DNA of 64,000 nucleotides from an uncultured Bacteroidales bacterium (GTDB lineage Bacteria; Bacteroidota; Bacteroidia; Bacteroidales; UBA932): positions 1 to 64,000 of the forward strand of contig CAMHKQ010000005.1 in NCBI GenBank assembly GCA_946185745.1. Reading direction: 5' to 3'. The translations under genes were made by a program, and so were the position numbers. Shown here one piece after another: positions 8,583-14,616 of this stretch. The notes below the pieces were generated by a model. It was not told the DNA's origin. It saw only the letters and a list, made by a program, of their open reading frames with translations, and ran no database searches. Positions within the stretch are counted from its first letter, which is position 1. Each line of letters begins with the position of its first letter.

Positions 8583-9209
8583 ATGAAAAGAATTATCCAT
8601 CTTGTGATTCCCGCCATCCTGGCCGTAGCCGCAGTGTGTTCCTGTGAGCGGTTGGCGAAATATGAGGAAGCCACTTATAATACCATTATCCAGGCGTCCG
8701 GCATATATGTCTTTGGCGGCAGTATCTGTCCGATATATAATACCGTCAAGTTCGATCCTTCGTTCGATGCCGAAAGCAGGGCGTTCTACAAGTCTGTCGA
8801 CACGGTATTGACATGGAAACGGAAAGCCCCAAAAAATTACTTGGAACGGGCATCTGTGACTACTTGTGCGGTCGACTGGCGGATTTCCGACATTTCGGTG
8901 ACGACGCTGGAGGATTATGATTCCTCTCATCCGGCCGGGTCGTCAATGGATGACATCCTTTCCGTGAGGTATTATTTTAAGGATGAAATGCATACAATTC
9001 GGCTGGCCGACGTGAAATACGGTACAATCATGCTGTGCGACTACCATCTTTACGCCCCTGACGCAAGCCCATTACTGTTACCACCGGACGGGGCAAATCC
9101 GCTTCCGGCCGTGGAGGTGACGGTTGAAGATTCGTTCGGCCGCAGTTTTACCGCCAGGAGCGGGGAAAGAAGCGATTATATCTATCCGCAGGAAGGTTGG
9201 AATATATAA
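8583..9209 (+). CDS. Unrecognised lipoprotein cotranscribed with C10 protease
   Basis: A 208-residue protein with a clear lipoprotein signal (AVAAVCSC, Cys20 or so) and a probably beta-rich mature region containing several Tyr/Asp motifs (GGSICPIYNTV, DILSVRYYF) and a C-terminal segment resembling an Ig-like strand (VEVTVEDSFGRSFTA). I do not recognise the family with certainty; uncharacterised Bacteroides lipoproteins of this size are often annotated only by DUF numbers. It starts 10 nt after the C10 protease stop (ATG 8583; an upstream ATG in the same frame at 8538 would overlap the protease and lacks a signal peptide) and ends before a strong terminator, so it belongs to the protease operon. 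A role as protease inhibitor, chaperone or surface partner is inference from position only. Confidence 0.7.
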   Translation: MKRIIHLVIPAILAVAAVCSCERLAKYEEATYNTIIQASGIYVFGGSICPIYNTVKFDPSFDAESRAFYKSVDTVLTWKRKAPKNYLERASVTTCAVDWRISDISVTTLEDYDSSHPAGSSMDDILSVRYYFKDEMHTIRLADVKYGTIMLCDYHLYAPDASPLLLPPDGANPLPAVEVTVEDSFGRSFTARSGERSDYIYPQEGWNI

Positions 9210-9226
9210 TTTAGATTTTGCAGCAG

Positions 9227-9261
9227 ACAGCCGTTTTCGAATTCCGAAAACGGCTGTTTTT
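9227..9261 (+). terminator. Strong intrinsic terminator after the C10 protease operon
   Basis: A perfect 13-bp stem (9227-9239 with 9245-9257, ACAGCCGTTTTCG and its complement) with a 5-nt loop is followed by a run of T. The same stem core recurs at 14556-14590. Confidence 0.85.
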
Positions 9262-9348
9262 GCGCACGTACAAGCACGATTTGCGCATTTAAACGTTTAT
9301 TCTTTTGATAAACGATTTTTGCTTATCCACCTTTGCAGAAGAAAAAGA

Positions 9349-9380
9349 TTTGCTTAATAGTACGAATTTTAATACTTTTG
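9349..9380 (+). promoter_or_regulatory. Promoter of the hicAB remnant
   Basis: TTTG at 9349-9352, 20 nt, then TACTTTTG at 9373-9380: both boxes match the Bacteroidetes consensus. The -7 box ends only 2 nt before the ATG at 9383, so transcription would begin inside or just after the hicA start codon. A weaker second pair (TTTG 9304-9307 and CACCTTTG 9328-9335, 20 nt apart) could make a longer transcript that includes the start. Confidence 0.65.
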
Positions 9381-9382
9381 CA

Positions 9383-9479
9383 ATGAAGTACAGTGAACTT
9401 CACAGGAAACTGACATGGCTCCGAAGAGGTGAAACCTGGAACGTTGAACAGTATTTTAAAAGATGCAGGAATAAGATGA
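9383..9479 (+). pseudogene. hicA: hicA mRNA-interferase toxin gene, internally deleted and frameshifted
   Basis: The first codons read MKYSELHRKLTW, the typical start of Bacteroidetes HicA toxins. The sequence then continues one frame over: from 9420 it reads SEEVKPGTLNSILKDAGIR and a TGA at 9477-9479, which is a typical HicA C-terminus. HicA is normally about 60 residues, so roughly the central half, including the segment with the catalytic histidine, is gone and the two ends are out of frame. The original gene arrangement survives: the HicA stop overlaps the ATG of hicB (ATGA at 9476-9479). Because of the frame change, the MKYS start now reads straight into hicB without a stop, so a 165-residue fusion of about 31 extra residues and HicB could be made. 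Confidence 0.85.
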
Positions 9480-9880
9480 ACAAGACAAGAGTAATAATCG
9501 AAGGGAACGAAAACGAGGGGTATAGCGCTTACATCAAGGACAATGTTCTCCCGTATGGCTTGATTGGCACTGGCAGAACAGGGAAGGAGGCCATCTGTGA
9601 TTTTATAGATGCATACAATGACATGAAGGCCCTGTATGATCGGAAGAATCTTGATTTTCAGGAGGCCGATTTTGAATTCATCTACGACCTGCCGTCTTTC
9701 CTGAAAGGATACGCTTATGCTTTCACGTTGGCCGGGTTAAGCCGCATTACAGGCATAAACCAGGGCCAGCTGAGCCATTATATCAACGGAACCAGCGTTC
9801 CGAGACCGGCTTCGATACGTAAAATCCAGAATGGAATCCGGGCTTTTGCCATAGACCTTCAGGCGGTGAATCTGCTGTAG
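9476..9880 (+). CDS. hicB: HicB family antitoxin with C-terminal helix-turn-helix
   Basis: A 134-residue antitoxin. The N-terminal half has the HicB partial RNase H-like fold pattern (MNKTRVIIEGNENEGYSAYI, then GLIGTGRTGKEAICDFIDAY). The C-terminal half is an XRE-like DNA-binding region (RITGINQGQLSHYINGTSVP RPASIRKI, broken here by a space). In intact loci HicB neutralises HicA and represses the hicAB promoter. Here the toxin is destroyed but the antitoxin is full length, so it is an orphan antitoxin or orphan repressor; it might still neutralise HicA from other loci or an infecting element. ATG 9476 overlaps the ancestral hicA stop. A terminator follows at 9915-9950. Confidence 0.85.
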   Translation: MNKTRVIIEGNENEGYSAYIKDNVLPYGLIGTGRTGKEAICDFIDAYNDMKALYDRKNLDFQEADFEFIYDLPSFLKGYAYAFTLAGLSRITGINQGQLSHYINGTSVPRPASIRKIQNGIRAFAIDLQAVNLL

Positions 9881-9914
9881 TAAGGCCTTTCCGCACGGGA
9901 TTGCCAAAATTGAA

Positions 9915-9950
9915 AAACGCCCTCTGCTGTCTCAGCGGTGGGCGTTTCGC
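9915..9950 (+). terminator. Terminator after hicB
   Basis: An 8-bp perfect stem AAACGCCC/GGGCGTTT (9915-9922 with 9940-9947) with a 17-nt loop that itself can pair (CTGCTG with CAGCGG, imperfect). T-rich right arm. It is placed between convergent hicB and the cyclophilin gene and could work for hicB; the rest of 9951-10037 holds nothing recognisable apart from a 7-bp GCGTGCC/GGCACGC inverted repeat at 10008-10030. Confidence 0.6.
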
Positions 9951-10037
9951 AATTCTAACCTAAATTTAACCTATGAAAAAACTATTCGGTTAAACTTATA
10001 GCAAGGCGCGTGCCAAACTTTCCGGCACGCATAAAAA

Positions 10038-10739
10038 TTAATTCTCCTCGTGTAATTTAATGGTGACGATCTTGACCGGCTGGACGGGAACGTCGCGCGG
10101 GCCGGTTTCGACTGCGGCAATCTTGTCGATGGTCGCGATGCCCTGGATGGTCTCACCGAACACGGTGTAGGCACCGTCGAGCTGGGCGCAGTTCTCGGGG
10201 CTCTGCACGATGTAGAATTGCGAGCCGGAGGATTCCTTGTAGGGATTGGCGGCGTCGCCGCGGCGGGCGGCTGCCAGAGCGCCCTTCTTGTGCTTGTATT
10301 CCGGAACGAACTCGGCGGGAATGGTGTAGTCGGGACCGCCGGTTCCCCACTGGGCCTTCTTGGTTTCATCCTTGCTCAGGGGGTCGCCCGCCTGAATCAT
10401 GAACCCGTTGATGACGCGGTGGAAGAGAATGCCGTTGTAATAGCCGCTGAGGGCCAGCTTGGCGAAGTTGTCGCGGTGTTTCGGGGTCTTCGAATAGAGC
10501 TTGACCACCATGGTGCCCATATTGGTGATGATGTCGAATACGGGCTCTTCGGGAAGTTCCGATACTTTCTTTTCTGTGTTGACCATTTTGATTGAATCCT
10601 GCCTTGCCTGTTCGGCCTGGACGGCGGCTACGGAATCGGCGGCTGCCTTAGCGGCGGCCTCGGCCTTTTTGGGATTGTTTCCGCAGCTGCAAACCATGAC
10701 GCAGAGCGCAAGGGCTGCAAAGATAAAGTTGTGTTTCAT
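10038..10739 (-). CDS. Peptidyl-prolyl cis-trans isomerase, cyclophilin-type lipoprotein
   Basis: A 233-residue cyclophilin. An N-terminal lipoprotein signal (VMVCSC, Cys19) is followed by an Ala/Lys-rich linker and the cyclophilin barrel from about residue 65. Catalytic-site motifs are visible: FHRVINGFMIQAGDP (His-Arg and Phe/Met/Gln), the GSQFYIV strand and VFGETIQG. It speeds proline isomerisation during folding of exported proteins in the periplasm. The start at 10739 gives a full signal peptide, and a TAAATTTG -7 box ends 7 nt before it, so the mRNA may be nearly leaderless. It is divergent from the flippase gene with only 30 nt between start codons. Confidence 0.93.
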   Translation of the reverse strand: MKHNFIFAALALCVMVCSCGNNPKKAEAAAKAAADSVAAVQAEQARQDSIKMVNTEKKVSELPEEPVFDIITNMGTMVVKLYSKTPKHRDNFAKLALSGYYNGILFHRVINGFMIQAGDPLSKDETKKAQWGTGGPDYTIPAEFVPEYKHKKGALAAARRGDAANPYKESSGSQFYIVQSPENCAQLDGAYTVFGETIQGIATIDKIAAVETGPRDVPVQPVKIVTIKLHEEN

Positions 10740-10746
10740 AATGGCG

Positions 10747-10764
10747 CAAATTTAGTTATTTTTG
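10747..10764. promoter_or_regulatory. Back-to-back -7 boxes for the cyclophilin and flippase genes
   Basis: On the minus strand 10754-10747 reads TAAATTTG and on the plus strand 10757-10764 reads TATTTTTG, both perfect TAnnTTTG boxes separated by 2 nt. Each lies 5-7 nt from the start codon it serves. A TTTC at 10733-10736, 20 nt before the rightward box, is a near-match for the -33 element. Transcription in the two directions would be mutually exclusive at any moment. Confidence 0.6.
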
Positions 10765-10769
10765 TACAA

Positions 10770-12257
10770 ATGAATCTAAAATCCCTCGCAAAAGATACGG
10801 CCCTCTACGGCCTCAGCAGTATTGTCGGGCGTTTCCTGAACTATCTGCTCGTCCCGCTCTACACCATCAAGATAGCGGCAGAAAGCGGCGGCTACGGCAT
10901 AGTGACCAATCTGTACGCCTATACGGCCCTGCTTCTGGTCATCCTCACCTTCGGCATGGAGACCACCCTGTTCCGCTTCTCCAACAAGGACGGCGAGGAC
11001 AGTCCCATGGTGTACAGCACCACCCTGCGCATGGTAGGGCTGGCCTGCCTGGCCTTCATCGCCCTGGTGCTGGGATTCATCCGTCCAATATCGGGCGCGC
11101 TGGGATATGCCGACCATCCCGAATACATCGGCTGCATGGCTCTCATCGTGGCGCAGGATGCCTTCCAGGCCATCATGTTCAGCCGCCTCAGGCAGCAGCA
11201 GAGGCCGGTCAGATTCGTCTTCCTGAAGTTCGCATTCATCATCCCCAACGTGCTGCTGAACCTCTTCATCTTCCTGGTGCTGCCCAAATTCTTCCCGGCT
11301 CACCCGCAGTGGGAGGCGCTCTGGCAGCATTACAACTACGGGGTGGGGCTCATCTTCTTCGTCAACCTCATCTGCACCACGATAGTCTCCCTGCTGTTCA
11401 TACCCGAGATCCGCGGCATCTTCTATGGCTGGGACAAAAAGCTGGCAGGCAGGATGTTGCGCTACACCTGGCCGCTGCTGCTCTTCGGCATCGTGGGAAT
11501 CCTCAACCAGGTGGCGGACAAGATTTTATACCCCTGGCTGGTGCCCGGCCCCGAAGGGAAGGTGCAGCTCGGAATCTACGGAGCCTGCGTTAAAATCGCC
11601 ATGATAATGGCCCTACTCACCCAGGCCTTCCGCTACGCCTACGAACCGCTGGTATTCAACGGCTCGCGCGACAAAAACAGCCCGGAGACCCTCCGCGACG
11701 GCATGAAATACTTCGTAATCTTCGCGTTCCTGGCCTGGCTGGCGGTGCTCTTCTATCTGCCGCTCCTGCGCTATCTCGCAGGCACCGGCAGCTACTGGTC
11801 CGGCCTCAAGGTGGTTCCGGTGGTGATGATGGCCGAAATCTTCATGGGCATCTTCTTCAACCTCTCATTCTGGTACAAACTTACCGACCAGACCTGGTGG
11901 GGCGCGATAATCAGCGCCATCGGGGCGGCGGTGATGATAGCGGTCAACGTCATTTTCGTGCCGCGCTACGGTTACATGGCCTGCGCGTGGGGAGGCTTCG
12001 CCGGCTACGGCGTAGGCATGCTGCTCAGCTATTTCCTGGGGCAGAAGAAGGCGCCGGTTCCCTACGACATCAAGACCATGGGGGCCTTCCTGCTGCTGGC
12101 GCTGGCCCTCTACGCCGCTTCGCTGTTCATCCAGAGGGCGATGGGGCTCGACATGGAGTCGCCGTTCAACGGCAGGATGATAGCCTGGCTCGGCATCAAC
12201 ACCGCTCTGCTGGCGGTTTACGGTGTGTTCACGCTCAGAAGCCTGAAAAGGAGATGA
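10770..12257 (+). CDS. Polysaccharide flippase family protein (Wzx/MATE-like, MVF superfamily)
   Basis: A 495-residue integral membrane protein with about 12-14 hydrophobic helices spread over the whole length and the family opening (LAKDTALYGLSSIVGRFLNY) with an early GRFLNYLLVPLYT helix. Such proteins flip lipid-linked oligosaccharides or related lipids from the cytoplasmic to the periplasmic face of the inner membrane. No glycosyltransferase genes lie nearby, so it is a stand-alone exporter rather than part of a visible capsule cluster. The start at 10770 follows a TATTTTTG box by 5 nt. The stop overlaps the start of the next gene (ATGA 12254-12257), so the two are translationally coupled. 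Confidence 0.88.
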   Translation: MNLKSLAKDTALYGLSSIVGRFLNYLLVPLYTIKIAAESGGYGIVTNLYAYTALLLVILTFGMETTLFRFSNKDGEDSPMVYSTTLRMVGLACLAFIALVLGFIRPISGALGYADHPEYIGCMALIVAQDAFQAIMFSRLRQQQRPVRFVFLKFAFIIPNVLLNLFIFLVLPKFFPAHPQWEALWQHYNYGVGLIFFVNLICTTIVSLLFIPEIRGIFYGWDKKLAGRMLRYTWPLLLFGIVGILNQVADKILYPWLVPGPEGKVQLGIYGACVKIAMIMALLTQAFRYAYEPLVFNGSRDKNSPETLRDGMKYFVIFAFLAWLAVLFYLPLLRYLAGTGSYWSGLKVVPVVMMAEIFMGIFFNLSFWYKLTDQTWWGAIISAIGAAVMIAVNVIFVPRYGYMACAWGGFAGYGVGMLLSYFLGQKKAPVPYDIKTMGAFLLLALALYAASLFIQRAMGLDMESPFNGRMIAWLGINTALLAVYGVFTLRSLKRR

Positions 12258-14536
12258 TGGCGATGGCACTGCTGCTGTTCATGTATTTCCCCTCCGTGTC
12301 CGGCCGGGCCGTGCAGGATACCGCCCTGAAAACGGAAGCCGCGGGGGCGCTGGAGTTCGTCGATTCCACCCTGCGCGCGGCTGTTCCGGAGTTCCCCCGC
12401 GTGTCCACCGCAGACCCCATGGAATGGCTCAGGGAGACGCAGCGCCGCGGTTTTCTGGCAGATATCACCGGCGGCCTGAACGGCAGGACGATTAAGGTCG
12501 ATTACTCCGGCCGCCCGCAAGGCGAGAGCCTGATGCGGCTTCTGCCCACGTCCGAACTCATTAACTGCACCGACCCCATAAAGCCCTACCGGCGCATCCT
12601 GGGTGGAGATGTCATCCTGTTCTACAAGGCTGACGGCAGCCTGATGCACTCGGGCATCGCGGTTCAGCAGGGGGATACCCTCAGGATCCTGTGCCCCGGG
12701 CGGGGGCTTTCGCAATGCAGCCTCGCCGCCTACTGTTCCCGCTGGAGGACGGTGGCGGGAATCAAGGTGCTCCGCGTAATCTGGAACGCCAGGCCCTACA
12801 ACTATACCAAGCGCGAGTGCATGGTGCCGATGCGCGACGGCTGCAAGCTTTACACGGCCGTTTATGAACCTGTCGGCACGGGCAAAAAGCCCATCCTGAT
12901 GGTCCGCAACTGCTACTCGCTCAGCCCCTACGGCTACGGAGGGCCCGGAAACCTGAGCGAAAAGCTGCGCTGTTTCACCGACCGCGGCTACATAATAGTT
13001 GAGCAGAATGTGCGGGGCACCTACATGTCGGAAGGGGAATACGAGAACATGAGGCCTCTCCGTTCCGGGGAGCAGATAACCGACGAAGCCACCGACACTT
13101 ACGACACCATCGACTGGCTGCTCGCCAACACCCGCAGCAACGGGCGCGTGGGCATTTACGGCGTGTCTTACCCCGGATTCTATGCCACCATGGCGGCACT
13201 TTGCGGGCATCCGGCACTCAGGCTGGTGAGCCCGCAGGCTCCCGTAACCGACTGGTGGAAAGGCGACGACACCCATCACAACGGCGCTTTCATGCTGGCC
13301 GACATGTACGGTTTCGGCGGTTTCTTCTTCCAGCCCAAGGGCAACCCCACGCCGGAAGACCCGAAGCCGGCGGTTTCGGTGCCTGAAGACGCCGACCTGT
13401 ACGGGTACTTCCGCGGCAGGAGCATGCGATCCGTTTTCCGCAGTTTCGGGGATTCGCTGGAGTTTTTCAAGCGCATCAAGGAGCATCCCGACTACGATTC
13501 ATTCTGGCAGGAGCTGTGTCCGCTCCGGCATCTGCAGAACCGCCCGCTGCCCGCGATGATGGTGGTTGGAGGCTGGTACGACGCCGAAGACGCCTACGGC
13601 CCCCTGGCCACATACAAGGCCGCCGTTGATGGTGAGACTGAGCTGTCAAGCGAACAGCCGGCTCCGGTCCGGCTTGCCGGACATAAGGACAAAGGCTGCG
13701 GGGGTATGTTACAGGGGGTGGAGCCCCCTGTCGAAGTCATAGGAGACGAAGTCTACTTCGTCTCCGGCCCATGGACCCATGGCGGCTGGAGGGACATCCC
13801 CCATTATCTTGAGGACATCGAAATGCCCGTCTTCGAGTACTACCTCGAAGGCAAGGGAAGACGGCCGCGCTGGCACAGGCTCTTCATCCCCACGGGCACT
13901 GAAACCCCCGCCGACCTGCTCGACCCCGCGGAGAGCGATGCCTGCATCTACAGGCTGAAACCGGGCAGCTATGTCTCCGATCCGGCAAACCCGGTTCCGT
14001 ATATGGATGTCAAGGGCGCATGGAGGGAAAAAGCATATATGTGGGCGCCGCAGAATTTCCTGGAAGGCCGCGGGGACGTGCTGTCTCAAGTCATTCGCAA
14101 ACCCCTGAAAGACAGCCTGCTGGCCATCGGGCCGGTGAGGGTGCACCTGAAGGCGAAGGTCGAAGCGTGCGACAATGTCATCCTGAGCGCAGCGAAGGGC
14201 CTCGACGCCGACTTCATCGTAAAACTGATAGACGTGGCTCCCGACGGCACTCAGCGCCTGGTACGCTGGGAAGTGATGCCAGCCCGCTGGCGCAACGGCT
14301 ACGAAAAGGCCGAGCCGCTCGTTTCCGGAAAGGCCTTCGAGGTGGATTTCACCATGAACGACATCTGCCACCTCTTCGCCCCCGGTCACAGCATCATGGT
14401 GCAGGTGCAGAGTTCAATGTTCCCGGTGGTCGCCATGAACCCCCAGACCTTCCTCAGCAACCCCTACACCGCCCCCTCCACGGCCTACAAGCCCCTGAAA
14501 ATCAGCGTCCTGCGCGGCAGCAATATCTCTTTCTGA
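12254..14536 (+). CDS. CocE/NonD-family serine hydrolase with extra N-terminal domain
   Basis: A 760-residue protein. After an N-terminal hydrophobic segment, residues about 50-175 form an unassigned domain containing GGDVILFYKADGSLMHSGIA, which recalls NlpC/P60 or CHAP-like folds but lacks a convincing catalytic triad. From about 185 it is an X-Pro dipeptidyl-peptidase/CocE-type alpha/beta hydrolase: QNVRGTYMSEGEY (251-263), nucleophile Ser305 in GIYGVSYPGF, and WTHGGW near 508 with the likely catalytic His, followed by a C-terminal jelly-roll. It cleaves ester or amide bonds of an unknown substrate. Two insertions with repeat-like DNA (around 13625-13745 and 14176-14203) lengthen it relative to relatives of about 600-640 residues. 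The ATG at 12254 overlaps the flippase stop. A terminator follows at 14556. Confidence 0.85.
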   Translation: MMAMALLLFMYFPSVSGRAVQDTALKTEAAGALEFVDSTLRAAVPEFPRVSTADPMEWLRETQRRGFLADITGGLNGRTIKVDYSGRPQGESLMRLLPTSELINCTDPIKPYRRILGGDVILFYKADGSLMHSGIAVQQGDTLRILCPGRGLSQCSLAAYCSRWRTVAGIKVLRVIWNARPYNYTKRECMVPMRDGCKLYTAVYEPVGTGKKPILMVRNCYSLSPYGYGGPGNLSEKLRCFTDRGYIIVEQNVRGTYMSEGEYENMRPLRSGEQITDEATDTYDTIDWLLANTRSNGRVGIYGVSYPGFYATMAALCGHPALRLVSPQAPVTDWWKGDDTHHNGAFMLADMYGFGGFFFQPKGNPTPEDPKPAVSVPEDADLYGYFRGRSMRSVFRSFGDSLEFFKRIKEHPDYDSFWQELCPLRHLQNRPLPAMMVVGGWYDAEDAYGPLATYKAAVDGETELSSEQPAPVRLAGHKDKGCGGMLQGVEPPVEVIGDEVYFVSGPWTHGGWRDIPHYLEDIEMPVFEYYLEGKGRRPRWHRLFIPTGTETPADLLDPAESDACIYRLKPGSYVSDPANPVPYMDVKGAWREKAYMWAPQNFLEGRGDVLSQVIRKPLKDSLLAIGPVRVHLKAKVEACDNVILSAAKGLDADFIVKLIDVAPDGTQRLVRWEVMPARWRNGYEKAEPLVSGKAFEVDFTMNDICHLFAPGHSIMVQVQSSMFPVVAMNPQTFLSNPYTAPSTAYKPLKISVLRGSNISF
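13711..13731 (+). repeat. Palindromic element inside the CocE-type hydrolase gene
   Basis: ACAGGGGG (13711-13718) and CCCCCTGT (13724-13731) form a perfect 8-bp stem around TGGAG. It lies in an in-frame stretch of about 35-40 codons (roughly 13625-13745) that separates the hydrolase core from the WTHGGW motif and has no counterpart in typical relatives, as far as I can judge without an alignment. Confidence 0.55.
14176..14203 (+). repeat. Dispersed repeat copy (TGTCATCCTGAGCG type) inside a coding region
   Basis: The sequence starting TGTCATCCTGAGCGCAGCG at 14176 closely matches the sequence starting TGTCATTCTGAGCGAAGCG at 36631, differing at only a few of 27 positions. Here it is read in frame as part of the hydrolase (residues NVILSAAKGLD). 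Short TGTCAT-CTGAGCG elements are widespread dispersed repeats in bacterial genomes. Confidence 0.6.
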
Positions 14537-14555
14537 AAAGCTTTTCCAGACGCAA

Positions 14556-14592
14556 AAACAGCCGTTTTCGAAAACTGAAAACGGCTGTTTGC
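14556..14592 (+). terminator. Intrinsic terminator after the hydrolase gene, possibly bidirectional
   Basis: AAACAGCCGTTTT (14556-14568) pairs with AAAACGGCTGTTT (14578-14590) around a short loop. The arms are symmetrical, so it could also end the convergent serpin operon. Its stem shares the core CAGCCGTTTTC with the terminator at 9227. Confidence 0.8.
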
Positions 14593-14616
14593 TACAAAAC
14601 TAAATGATTATTACGC

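Noticed and set aside
9383..9880. A single 165-residue gene of unknown N-terminus fused to HicB
   Set aside because: The first part is better explained as two out-of-frame pieces of hicA; the normal hicB start at 9476 with the ATGA overlap is preserved.
10008..10030. Inverted repeat GCGTGCC/GGCACGC after the cyclophilin gene as its terminator
   Set aside because: The stem is good, but on the minus strand no T-run follows it, so it is not a classical intrinsic terminator; it is mentioned only in the hicB terminator entry.
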